From NCBI GenBank assembly GCA_021783515.1, contig JAJXTV010000009.1, forward strand, positions 1-64,000: 64,000 bases of DNA, read 5' to 3'. Of this stretch, positions 56,750 through 64,000 are shown in pieces. The notes under the pieces are model-generated. The model saw only the letters and a list, made by a program, of their open reading frames with translations. It ran no database searches and was not told the origin of the DNA. Positions within the stretch are counted from its first letter, which is position 1. Each line of letters starts with the position of its first letter. The position numbers were made by a program, and so were the translations under genes. The stretch comes from Nitrospirota bacterium (GTDB lineage Bacteria; Nitrospirota; Thermodesulfovibrionia; Thermodesulfovibrionales; UBA6898).

Positions 56750-57245
56750 TCTCCCCCGCCATAAAGCGCTCGACCTTCCTCAGCATTTCGATGTCACTCG
56801 TGTCCTGTTCCCTGCCGCTTGCTTCCTTCATCTTAATGATATCTTCAACCGAAGCGAGAAAAATCTCGACGTCCGCCGCCTTTTTGACAACCTTGTGCTT
56901 ATAAGATATCCCAAAATCGAGGGGATGGACAAGAACGATATCAATCACCTTATACTCCTCTTTCTTGTTCCGGAAGCTGAATGCCTTCATATTCCTTTCT
57001 TCCGTCCATTCCTTCAGCTTTTCCTTGTCTGCCATGTCATCGGGGTTGACCGGGAGCCTCGGCACGTAACCGAGCTCTTTCAATATCCTGTTTATCCTGA
57101 GGATATTGTCTTTATCGGTCGCAATAATGATATCGATATCCTGAGTAAGTCTTGGAACGCCGTAGAGGTTGACCGCCAGTCCTCCGACGATGAGATATTT
57201 CACCCCGTCGCGATAAAACCGCTCCAACACGTCAAAGTAGAACAT
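56742..57245 (-). CDS. AbiEii/MNT-like nucleotidyltransferase
   Basis: 167 residues from ATG 57245 (AGGAAAT 5 bases upstream; a TTG at 57266 is possible). NTase core: YLIVGGLAVNLYGVPRLTQD then IDIII, with the second acidic strand VIDIVLVHPLDF. Such enzymes are stand-alone or toxin-like in two-gene modules. Paired with the 56-residue helical protein. It sits at the border of the AT-rich Dnd region and may be part of the same defence island. Confidence 0.85.
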   Translation of the reverse strand: MFYFDVLERFYRDGVKYLIVGGLAVNLYGVPRLTQDIDIIIATDKDNILRINRILKELGYVPRLPVNPDDMADKEKLKEWTEERNMKAFSFRNKKEEYKVIDIVLVHPLDFGISYKHKVVKKAADVEIFLASVEDIIKMKEASGREQDTSDIEMLRKVERFMAGENE

Positions 57246-57525
57246 GGTATTTCCTATTGTAGTCAATTTGGCGCAAAAAGATGAGTTTTTTCTCCGGCGT
57301 TTTCATCTGTGCAATTCGACCGCGGCCGGAGGATGATTTCTTCTCGAAAAAATGGATATCCTGCCCCTCTTCAGAAAGCATGCATGCCACAGCCAGATTT
57401 GAGACCCGCCCCCGCATCGTCTGCTTTTTATTGTATTATTTTGCTCCCTATCGTAAAATTAACGGCAGTGGTGGCATAAGGGGATAACCTTCATACTTGA
57501 GGAATCTGGATCGGAGCTGGAGACT

Positions 57526-58830
57526 ATGGCTGTAGGTGACGTAAGGCGCAAGACATCGAACTTCATTGATGACATAACCGAAGAACTGAAAATAGCCTAC
57601 ATGGAAGATGCGCGACCTTGGGTGATCGGCTTCAGCGGCGGAAAAGACTCCACCGCACTCGCCCAGTTTGTCTTCTATATGCTCATGGACCTCTCTAAAA
57701 AAAGCCGACATAAGAAGGTCTTTATCATCGCCTCCGACACTCTCGTCGAAATGCCCTCCATCGAGGACCGCATCAAAAAGGAAATTGCTCTTATGCAGAC
57801 GGCGGCGTATGAGAAAGGGCTTCCTATCGAGGTTTACGGGGTCTCGCCCGTGCTGCATGATAGGTTTTGGGTAAATCTTATCGGAAAAGGTTATCCATCA
57901 CCAAATACTCGTTTTAGGTGGTGCACAGAGCGGCTGAAGATAAACCCGACGAGCAGATTTGTCCGCGAAAAAGTTTCTCAGTTTGGCGCTGTCGCTATTG
58001 TTCTTGGATCAAGGATATCTGAAAGCAGCACAAGGGCGCAGGTAATGGAAGCGTATCGTATCGAAGGTCAAAGATTCAGGCCTCATCGTGACTTGACTAA
58101 GGCATGGGTTTATATGCCCATACAGAATTTATCGACTGAACAAGTATGGGATTATCTTTTGACAGTTGATAACCCATGGGGCGGCGATAACGAGGGGCTT
58201 GCGATGCTCTACAGGATGGCGAGCGGCGGTGAGTGCCCCATGGTAATTGATGAGAGTACTCAGCCGTGTGGAAACAGCCGATTCGGATGCTGGTGCTGCA
58301 CTGTGGTTGACAGAGACAAATCAATGGAATCTCTCGTTGCCTCGGGAGAAGAGAAATTCAGACCGCTGCTTGAGTTCAGAGACCATCTCCGGCGTATCAG
58401 AGACGAGGATTGGGCGCGGATGAATACCCGGAAAAATGGGACAGCAGGAAAAGGCCCTTTTACTCATGCAATCAGGCACGATCTTTTGAAAAGGCTTTTA
58501 CAACTTCAGAAAGAAGTTGATGAAATATTAATCCAAGGGGACGAACTTGCCGCGATAACGGAGATGTGGGCGATTGAAGGTCAGCCCGTCGACATGGTAG
58601 AGCGCATATGGCGGCATGTTTTCGAGGAGGAGCCAATGCCAGAGGGGAAAGAGAATCCAGCGCTTTCAAAAGAAGAGCAGTTGCTTGAGGACATTTGCAT
58701 GGAGCACAACATTCCTTTCGAGATGATGAGGAGATTGAGGGACCTCGAAGAAGAATATGGATCGCTAAGGCGAAGGCACGGCTTGCCGGATTTGATGAGA
58801 GAAGCGGTAAAATCGAGCATACGAGAATAA
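57526..58830 (+). CDS. dndC: DNA phosphorothioation protein DndC
   Basis: 434 residues. PP-loop of ATP pyrophosphatase/PAPS-reductase type: VIGFSGGKDSTALAQFVF. Cys residues in RFRWCTERLKINP and FGCWCCTVVDRDKS hold the Fe-S cluster or act as sulfur carrier. DndC is needed to swap sulfur for a non-bridging backbone oxygen in DNA. First gene of a plus-strand operon dndC - TM protein - dndB - dndD - dndE/ATPase. No dndA is seen; a housekeeping cysteine desulfurase may serve. Confidence 0.93.
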   Translation: MAVGDVRRKTSNFIDDITEELKIAYMEDARPWVIGFSGGKDSTALAQFVFYMLMDLSKKSRHKKVFIIASDTLVEMPSIEDRIKKEIALMQTAAYEKGLPIEVYGVSPVLHDRFWVNLIGKGYPSPNTRFRWCTERLKINPTSRFVREKVSQFGAVAIVLGSRISESSTRAQVMEAYRIEGQRFRPHRDLTKAWVYMPIQNLSTEQVWDYLLTVDNPWGGDNEGLAMLYRMASGGECPMVIDESTQPCGNSRFGCWCCTVVDRDKSMESLVASGEEKFRPLLEFRDHLRRIRDEDWARMNTRKNGTAGKGPFTHAIRHDLLKRLLQLQKEVDEILIQGDELAAITEMWAIEGQPVDMVERIWRHVFEEEPMPEGKENPALSKEEQLLEDICMEHNIPFEMMRRLRDLEEEYGSLRRRHGLPDLMREAVKSSIRE

Positions 58831-58831
58831 T

Positions 58832-59491
58832 ATGCATAGGGGAAATGGCGTTCTAAAGATAATCGCTGTATCCCTATTCATTTTTGTTTGCGGTCAGTTG
58901 TTAATCAAATATGGAATACCTTATGTCGCGTGGCTTTCCTCTCCGTCTCTCCCGGTCGTTATAAGCGAGAATGGTAAGCAGCCCAATATAGCAGGAACTG
59001 ATGATCAGGAGAAAGTTTCAAAGAACACGAAACCAATACCTAAAATGCAAGAGCAAGAAAAATCACTCGGGGTGGTCAGTAAGTTGCCAACAACTTATGA
59101 CATCCAATCAATCGCGAAGTTATATGAGACTTTTGCAGGGTTTATTACCACGCTCCTTACAATTATTTCTGCTCTCGGCGTATTATTTGCCTATATTATT
59201 CGTAAGAACATTAGGGAACTGGAGACAGAAATTAAAACAAAGGGAGAAACACAGATCAGTGAAATGAAAAAAGCTATGACGGAATGGGAAGGTACTTTTT
59301 CTGGCAAGTTGACAGAAATCGACAACCTTAAGGAAGAGACAGAAAGCAACTTAAAGAGACTGGAAGATTTCTTAGCTGATTCTGTGCCGGAGAAAAAAGT
59401 TGAAAGTCCACAGGAAAAGGCGCAAGAACTTGACCGCGATGAAGATTTGAAAGATATGGGTAGCGATATGAGAACTGAGAATGGAAAATAA
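58832..59491 (+). CDS. Two-TM coiled-coil protein inside dnd operon
   Basis: 219 residues. TM segments at about 8-27 and 98-125 (FAGFITTLLTIISALGVLFA) and a C-terminal coiled coil with an acidic tail (ELETEIKTKGETQISEMKKA; LKEETESNLKRLEDFLADS). It begins one base after the dndC stop and overlaps dndB by 11 bases, so it is an integral operon member. No such membrane gene is part of the classical dndBCDE set. Function unknown; it might tether the modification machinery to the membrane. Confidence 0.8.
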   Translation: MHRGNGVLKIIAVSLFIFVCGQLLIKYGIPYVAWLSSPSLPVVISENGKQPNIAGTDDQEKVSKNTKPIPKMQEQEKSLGVVSKLPTTYDIQSIAKLYETFAGFITTLLTIISALGVLFAYIIRKNIRELETEIKTKGETQISEMKKAMTEWEGTFSGKLTEIDNLKEETESNLKRLEDFLADSVPEKKVESPQEKAQELDRDEDLKDMGSDMRTENGK

Positions 59492-60707
59492 CGGCAAAAT
59501 AGAAATAGCAGTGTTAGAGGTTAAGCAAGGTGATTTCACTTTTTATGTCAGTGCTGTGAACGTCGGTAAGCTTCTCAAAATATGCAAACCGCTAGATGAA
59601 TTGAAGCCGGATCAAAAAGACTATACTCCAGCCCAAGTTGATAACTTACAAAAAGCTCTAGAGCAGCCCTCCTTTAGCAAAGAAATCGACAGTATCATCT
59701 CGGATGTCCCCATCGAACCTTATCAACGGGTATTAAACGAGACTAGAGCAAAAAAGATTGCTCGCTATCTCAATGAACCAGAATCAATTTTCCCTAATAG
59801 TATAATATTAGCAGTTGACCCAGAGATTGCGCCCGAACTTAAACTGAAAGAAGGCCAACTATTTCTTTCGATTCCCGTTAGTCAGGATACAGCCGTAATT
59901 TTGGATGGGCAGCATCGGCTTGCAGCGTTTAGATATGCTGATGAGAATTTCAAAACAACGCGCTTTGCGGATTTTACTGTAGTGGTAACTTTTCTTTTCG
60001 ACATTCCTTTTTATTTACAGGCAGAAATTTTTGCTGTCATAAATGGAACTCAAACAAAAGTAAACAGGTCTATTGTTTATTCCCTGCTGGGCTATAGAAA
60101 TCAAGCCAGCAATTTATATAGAGGGGAAATGGCTGTTTATAGATTTAGCCATTATATGACCAGAATTCTCAATTCGTCAAAAGTATCGCCATGGTGCGGG
60201 CTGATCAAGATGAGAGGGACAGGCCGTGGCCTTGTAACGCAGGCTGCTATTATAGACCACCTGAAAGACCTATTAACGCCGCGAGTTTTTTCACAAAGAC
60301 TCAATTATTATCCAGTGCTATATGAATATTACAAAGAGCAGCGTGTTAATGAGCTTGCCAAGTACTTGATAATTTATTTTGGCGGAATAAGAGCAGCATG
60401 GCCTAATTATTGGGGCAGTAAGACGTCGCTGCTCTCTAAAACCAACGGAGTCGCAGTAATGTTTCGTATTCTGCATGATTTGGTCATAGTTAAGGATGAG
60501 TTAACCAATTTCAAGGTTGATGATATCGCTGCATACTGGCGGCTAGTGCAGGCAAATAAAATAGAAGTTCCACCGGCAGGGGGTTCCAAGGGCTACCAAG
60601 ATCAATTATATTACGAGTTTGTAAAAGAAATGAGAATAGATTTAGTCGTAAGGGAAAAAAAAGATGTAGTGAAAAATAGGCTGAGGGAAATTGGAGGCCT
60701 GATTTAA
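59481..60707 (+). CDS. dndB: DndB-like DGQHR-domain protein
   Basis: 408 residues. The DGQHR motif is intact in TAVILDGQHRLAAFRYADE. N-terminal part resembles ParB/DndB-type sequence, followed by a helical C-terminal half. DndB is the regulator/ATPase of phosphorothioate systems that binds the dnd promoter and sets modification frequency. Here it is third in the operon, not first. Confidence 0.85.
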   Translation: MENNGKIEIAVLEVKQGDFTFYVSAVNVGKLLKICKPLDELKPDQKDYTPAQVDNLQKALEQPSFSKEIDSIISDVPIEPYQRVLNETRAKKIARYLNEPESIFPNSIILAVDPEIAPELKLKEGQLFLSIPVSQDTAVILDGQHRLAAFRYADENFKTTRFADFTVVVTFLFDIPFYLQAEIFAVINGTQTKVNRSIVYSLLGYRNQASNLYRGEMAVYRFSHYMTRILNSSKVSPWCGLIKMRGTGRGLVTQAAIIDHLKDLLTPRVFSQRLNYYPVLYEYYKEQRVNELAKYLIIYFGGIRAAWPNYWGSKTSLLSKTNGVAVMFRILHDLVIVKDELTNFKVDDIAAYWRLVQANKIEVPPAGGSKGYQDQLYYEFVKEMRIDLVVREKKDVVKNRLREIGGLI

Positions 60708-62735
60708 TTGCTCTGGAGAAATTTAAACATTGCTAAGCTTGAAATGATGAATTTCAAACGATTCTACGGCCATCATTCGCTTGATCTTCTGACAGATCCC
60801 GAACATGACAAGAATCTCATTTTGATCGGTGCTGAAAATGGGATGGGGAAGACTTCTATCCATGAGGCAATAAACTACGCATTCTATGAGTTCCCCGATC
60901 TTCCCAAAATTACCACAAAACCCGACTACCTGACCGCCGTAAGTGACCGCCTGAATCACAGAGCTCTCGATGACGGGGAAACAGAATACTGGGTTGCCTT
61001 AGATCTTATCGCTTTTCCTCAGGGAACCCAGCGAGCACTGAGAATAGAGCGCAAATGGGATGTGGACCTACACACAAGAAGGATTATTGGCTCCAAGCTG
61101 GATATCTTTGAAAATGGCCGGCTCATCGATTGGGTGGGGGACGAAGCATATCAGGATTTTCTCCGAAGCATCCTCCCACCGACAATCTCACCCTATTTTT
61201 TCTTTGATGGCGAAAAGATTCAGGAGTTCGCCGAAGATGAAAATTTTGAACGGATGAAGGAAGGCATTTTGGATATCCTTCATATTAATGTTTATCGCAC
61301 TCTCATAACTGACCTAAAAAGACATGTGATTGATGCAATCGAAAAAAGCGAGGTGCAGCCTTTTGAGAATGATGATTTATATAAACTGCTCGAAGAGGCA
61401 GAAAGGCTCGAAGCTGAAATACAAAAAAAACAGGAGCGACTTGAGGAAAACAAGAGAGAGCAAGACGAGACTCATATAGGAATCAAGGTCCTCGATGAGG
61501 AAGTGCGGCGTATTGCTAGACCCGGCACGCCAAAGAGGGATTCGTTACTCACTGAAAGAACGCATGCCGAAGATGCATTAGACGGAATTAAACAGGCGAT
61601 TGATGAGTCGATTGACAATCTTCCCTTACTGATGTCAGGAAAACTACTTGCGCTGTTAGAAGAAGCTTTGTTGGATGAACAGGCAAACAGGGGACTCTTA
61701 GAAAAGAATGAGATATTTAGGGGGAAAATCTCCAAAATCGAGAAGGAGGTTTTTGGTGTTCATCAAGATGTGCCTGCGGAATATAAACTGAGCAAACAGC
61801 AGAGCAAGCTATACCGCGAATTGTTTAGAGATATTAGCTGCAAAGTTTTCGAGTTGTCTTCAGACAAAGCGAAACCCATCTTACATGATATTGGCTCCGG
61901 AGAAAGGCAACGGATAATCGGCCGCATTTCAGCGGCGCAAACTGCCATTCCCGGCATTATAGAAAATCTTGATGCCAGGGAAAGACTCAATAGCGACCTA
62001 CGTTCAATAGACAACCAATTAAAAGCATCGGCTGATGATCCTCAAATTTCCGAGATGCTCGAAAAATTGGGGCTGTTGCGAGAAAAGATAGGAGGCTTTC
62101 AGCAGGAGCAAACGTCACTTGAGGCGGATCTGCAGAGACTTAACGCCGACCTTGCTAAAAGACGCAAGCAAATTGAAGACAGGCAGAGCAAAAGAGAAGC
62201 CACAACAAAGGCAAAAAAAGCCATCCGCTTGGCGCAAGATACGCAAAAGGCATTGCATGCTTTTATAAAAAAACTCGCCCCAGAAAAGCTATCGCTTCTA
62301 AAAGACAATTTTGAATACATGTACCATCTTCTTAGAAAATCTGAAGACCCGGTTCATAGAATTGAGATAGATAGAGATACCTGGCGGATCATACTCTACG
62401 ATAGCAAAAATAGACCTCTTGAAAAGCGGGTTTTTTCTGCTGGCATGAAGCAGATGTATGCTCTCTCTCTTCTTTGGGCGCTTTCGAAGGCTTCCGGCAG
62501 GGATTTTCCTATCGTAATCGATACGCCTGTAGGAAGATTGGACAGGCGAAACAGATGGTCTTTGTTTGAAAAATATCTACCTCACGCGGGCCATCAGGTA
62601 ATCGTCCTTTCAACCGATACCGAGGTGGATATTGAGGCCACAAAAAAACTTGCGCCACATGTTGCGAAGCAATATCGACTTGAATACGAGCCATCGAAGG
62701 AATCAACGGTGATTAGAGTTGGCTATTTCTTTTAG
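60708..62735 (+). CDS. dndD: DNA phosphorothioation ATPase DndD
   Basis: 675 residues; TTG start directly after the dndB stop. SMC/RecF-like: Walker A in LIGAENGMGKTSIHEAINYA, a long central coiled coil (about 215-540), signature near RVFSAGMKQMYALSLLWALS and Walker B FPIVIDTPVGRLDRRNR. It supplies ATP-driven DNA work in sulfur insertion. GC is clearly lower than upstream genes. Confidence 0.94.
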   Translation: MLWRNLNIAKLEMMNFKRFYGHHSLDLLTDPEHDKNLILIGAENGMGKTSIHEAINYAFYEFPDLPKITTKPDYLTAVSDRLNHRALDDGETEYWVALDLIAFPQGTQRALRIERKWDVDLHTRRIIGSKLDIFENGRLIDWVGDEAYQDFLRSILPPTISPYFFFDGEKIQEFAEDENFERMKEGILDILHINVYRTLITDLKRHVIDAIEKSEVQPFENDDLYKLLEEAERLEAEIQKKQERLEENKREQDETHIGIKVLDEEVRRIARPGTPKRDSLLTERTHAEDALDGIKQAIDESIDNLPLLMSGKLLALLEEALLDEQANRGLLEKNEIFRGKISKIEKEVFGVHQDVPAEYKLSKQQSKLYRELFRDISCKVFELSSDKAKPILHDIGSGERQRIIGRISAAQTAIPGIIENLDARERLNSDLRSIDNQLKASADDPQISEMLEKLGLLREKIGGFQQEQTSLEADLQRLNADLAKRRKQIEDRQSKREATTKAKKAIRLAQDTQKALHAFIKKLAPEKLSLLKDNFEYMYHLLRKSEDPVHRIEIDRDTWRIILYDSKNRPLEKRVFSAGMKQMYALSLLWALSKASGRDFPIVIDTPVGRLDRRNRWSLFEKYLPHAGHQVIVLSTDTEVDIEATKKLAPHVAKQYRLEYEPSKESTVIRVGYFF

Positions 62736-62743
62736 AGGAAATC

Positions 62744-64000
62744 ATGGGATTATTTAAGACATCGGCTGATGCTAAGAATTACCTCGAATCATTCAGAAGG
62801 GCCACAGGCTTGCGGCCCAATATATGGGCAAGGGCGGCATTAGGGTATTCTTTATCCTTTGAATCATATCCTGACGACAATAATTACGACTCAAACGGCC
62901 AAGAATTTCCGCGCGAGGTCTTTTATGGAAAAGATGAACAGGTTTTCCTTGCACTTTTGAGACAAAGGCATGGTATTACGCAGGATTCCGATATCAATAA
63001 ATTGGTAAAGCTTCACGTTGAGCGGGGCATCCGCCACCTGTGGAAAGAATTCGAGCGAGTCGGCAAAAAAGGCGATGACTTTCTAATATCTCTTCTTGAA
63101 ACCGCTAGTAAGATGGCGCCTGCCGGTGCTTACGCCGGAGCCAGGACAGAATACGTTAATGAGTCAGCCGACTTTTCAGTAAGTGTCGAAATCGGCGAAG
63201 ATTCTAAAACGGGGAATCCCTTGTCTCATGTGCTCAATGCGCCAGGCTTATCGCCTCACATTGCGATAATGGGCCGCACGAGAAGCGGCAAGACAAGGAC
63301 GGGCCTCGGCATTCTTGAAAAGATAGATGCTCACACAAGCCACGCAATTCCCTTTTTGATTTTTGATTATGCTAAGGGAGACATTGCAGACAACAAGGAA
63401 TTTACGACGACAACCGACGTTTCTGTTGTTCGGCTTCCCAAAGAAAGAATCCCAATGGCGCCGCTTGCCTTATCTTCATATGACGATGAAGAGATCAAAT
63501 TGGCGGCACGGCGTTTCGTTGACACGATAAAATCAGTTGTTCGGCTGGGACCTAAGCAGGTTGATACGTGCTTAAGAATAATCAAAGAGGCATACAACAT
63601 AGCAGCCGGGTCAGCGCCTGACATTGAAGATGTACTTTCGGTTGCCGAAGAAATCTATGAGACCGAAGACAAGGCACCTGACTCCTTATTGGTCACCTTG
63701 CGAGATTTTGCCGACTTTCCAGTTTTTCGCTCTGCAAAATACGGAGAGAGTCACGATTTTCTTCAAAAGGGCCATGTGATTGATCTGTCGAAACTGCCAG
63801 AGGGCCTAAGAAAGATTTGTGTTTTCTTGATCCTCGACAGGATCTATTCGGAGATCATGGAAAGGCAGAATGCCCCGATTGATTCCAAAGGGTATAGACA
63901 GATGCGACTTATCATCGCCATTGATGAGGCCCACAACTACCTGCCCTGCAAACAACCCACCTTGGAAAAGTTTGTCCGGGAATCCGCATCCAAGGGCGTT
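62744..64000 (+). CDS. dndE: DndE fused to HerA/FtsK-like ATPase (partial)
   Basis: Frame open from ATG 62744 (AGAGGAAA upstream) to the window edge, 419 codons seen. Residues 1-115 are DndE: YLESFRRATGLRPNIWARAA, then EVFYGKDEQVFLALLRQRHG and HVERGIRHL, a nicked-DNA binding fold. From about residue 150 comes a HerA-type ATPase: SPHIAIMGRTRSGKTRTGLG (Walker A) and LIIAIDEAHNYLP (Walker B). Ordinary DndE is about 110-130 residues and alone. The fusion suggests DNA translocation coupled to DndE. The C-terminus and any following genes are missing. Confidence 0.88.
   Translation, partial: MGLFKTSADAKNYLESFRRATGLRPNIWARAALGYSLSFESYPDDNNYDSNGQEFPREVFYGKDEQVFLALLRQRHGITQDSDINKLVKLHVERGIRHLWKEFERVGKKGDDFLISLLETASKMAPAGAYAGARTEYVNESADFSVSVEIGEDSKTGNPLSHVLNAPGLSPHIAIMGRTRSGKTRTGLGILEKIDAHTSHAIPFLIFDYAKGDIADNKEFTTTTDVSVVRLPKERIPMAPLALSSYDDEEIKLAARRFVDTIKSVVRLGPKQVDTCLRIIKEAYNIAAGSAPDIEDVLSVAEEIYETEDKAPDSLLVTLRDFADFPVFRSAKYGESHDFLQKGHVIDLSKLPEGLRKICVFLILDRIYSEIMERQNAPIDSKGYRQMRLIIAIDEAHNYLPCKQPTLEKFVRESASKGV

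Noticed and set aside
57232-57487. Short frames on both strands between the nucleotidyltransferase and dndC
   Set aside because: Mutually overlapping, no SD and no resemblance to proteins; more likely promoter region of the dnd operon.

Overview
This window looks like a chromosomal stretch of a GC-rich, Gram-negative, probably anaerobic or microaerophilic environmental bacterium. It carries an apolipoprotein N-acyltransferase, lipoproteins, an exosortase-like protein and surface proteins with C-terminal sorting tails. Together with the many Fe-S and DUF genes, this resembles genomes of Nitrospirota or related lineages. The assignment is inference from gene content; no alignment was run.

Layout. 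0-7 kb: a DUF2284 protein, a damaged exosortase-like gene, a 637-residue Ig-like surface protein that may be its substrate, and a NarL-type two-component system. 7-18 kb: PAS protein, CgeB-like glycosyltransferase, CinA-like protein, two paralogous HsdR-N-domain proteins around small Fe-S and zinc-ribbon proteins, a ThDP enzyme paired with a GT-A-like protein, an exported DUF255 thioredoxin protein and a D,D-carboxypeptidase. 19-21.5 kb: an accessory patch with a RAYT transposase remnant, a lipoprotein and an RHH/HEPN-like pair. 21.5-31 kb: a surface protein with a sorting tail, katG, a split YeeE/YedE transporter, cardiolipin synthase, MtfA-like peptidase, an MBL hydrolase and a DinB-like protein. 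31-32.4 kb: a mercury-type locus described below. 32.5-44.4 kb: rtcA, tRNA-Phe, lnt, prfB with its +1 frameshift, trpD, a DUF401 protein, a site-2 protease, recN, a ferredoxin, a Cys/Met PLP enzyme and a DUF882 protein. 44.6-56.6 kb: an IPTL-CTERM-type protein, fumC-sdhB-sdhA divergent from an ACT-malic enzyme, cysK, an ATP-cone/Mrr nuclease, trpB2 and trpF. 56.6-64 kb: a nucleotidyltransferase pair and then an AT-richer DNA phosphorothioation (Dnd) cluster that runs off the end.

The most unusual object is at 31,005-32,402 (minus). A MerR regulator with the exact Hg(II)-binding cysteine spacing is joined to a thioredoxin-like domain. That domain is interrupted by an in-frame UGA where related thioredoxin-like proteins have, from memory, a cysteine. 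The frame continues without shift into an alkylmercury-lyase-like domain. A strong hairpin starts 13 nt after the UGA, with its apical loop 20 nt downstream, as expected of a bacterial SECIS element. Upstream is a MerR-type promoter with a 20-bp spacer and a dyad. The simplest reading is a self-regulated regulator/organomercury-lyase fusion selenoprotein of about 465 residues.

Second in interest is the Dnd cluster. Its gene order is dndC, a two-TM coiled-coil protein, dndB, dndD, then dndE fused to a HerA/FtsK-like ATPase. Also notable are diverged intergenic repeat copies at five places, several genes that seem to be transcribed without leaders, and an exosortase frame that has lost clear start and stop signals.
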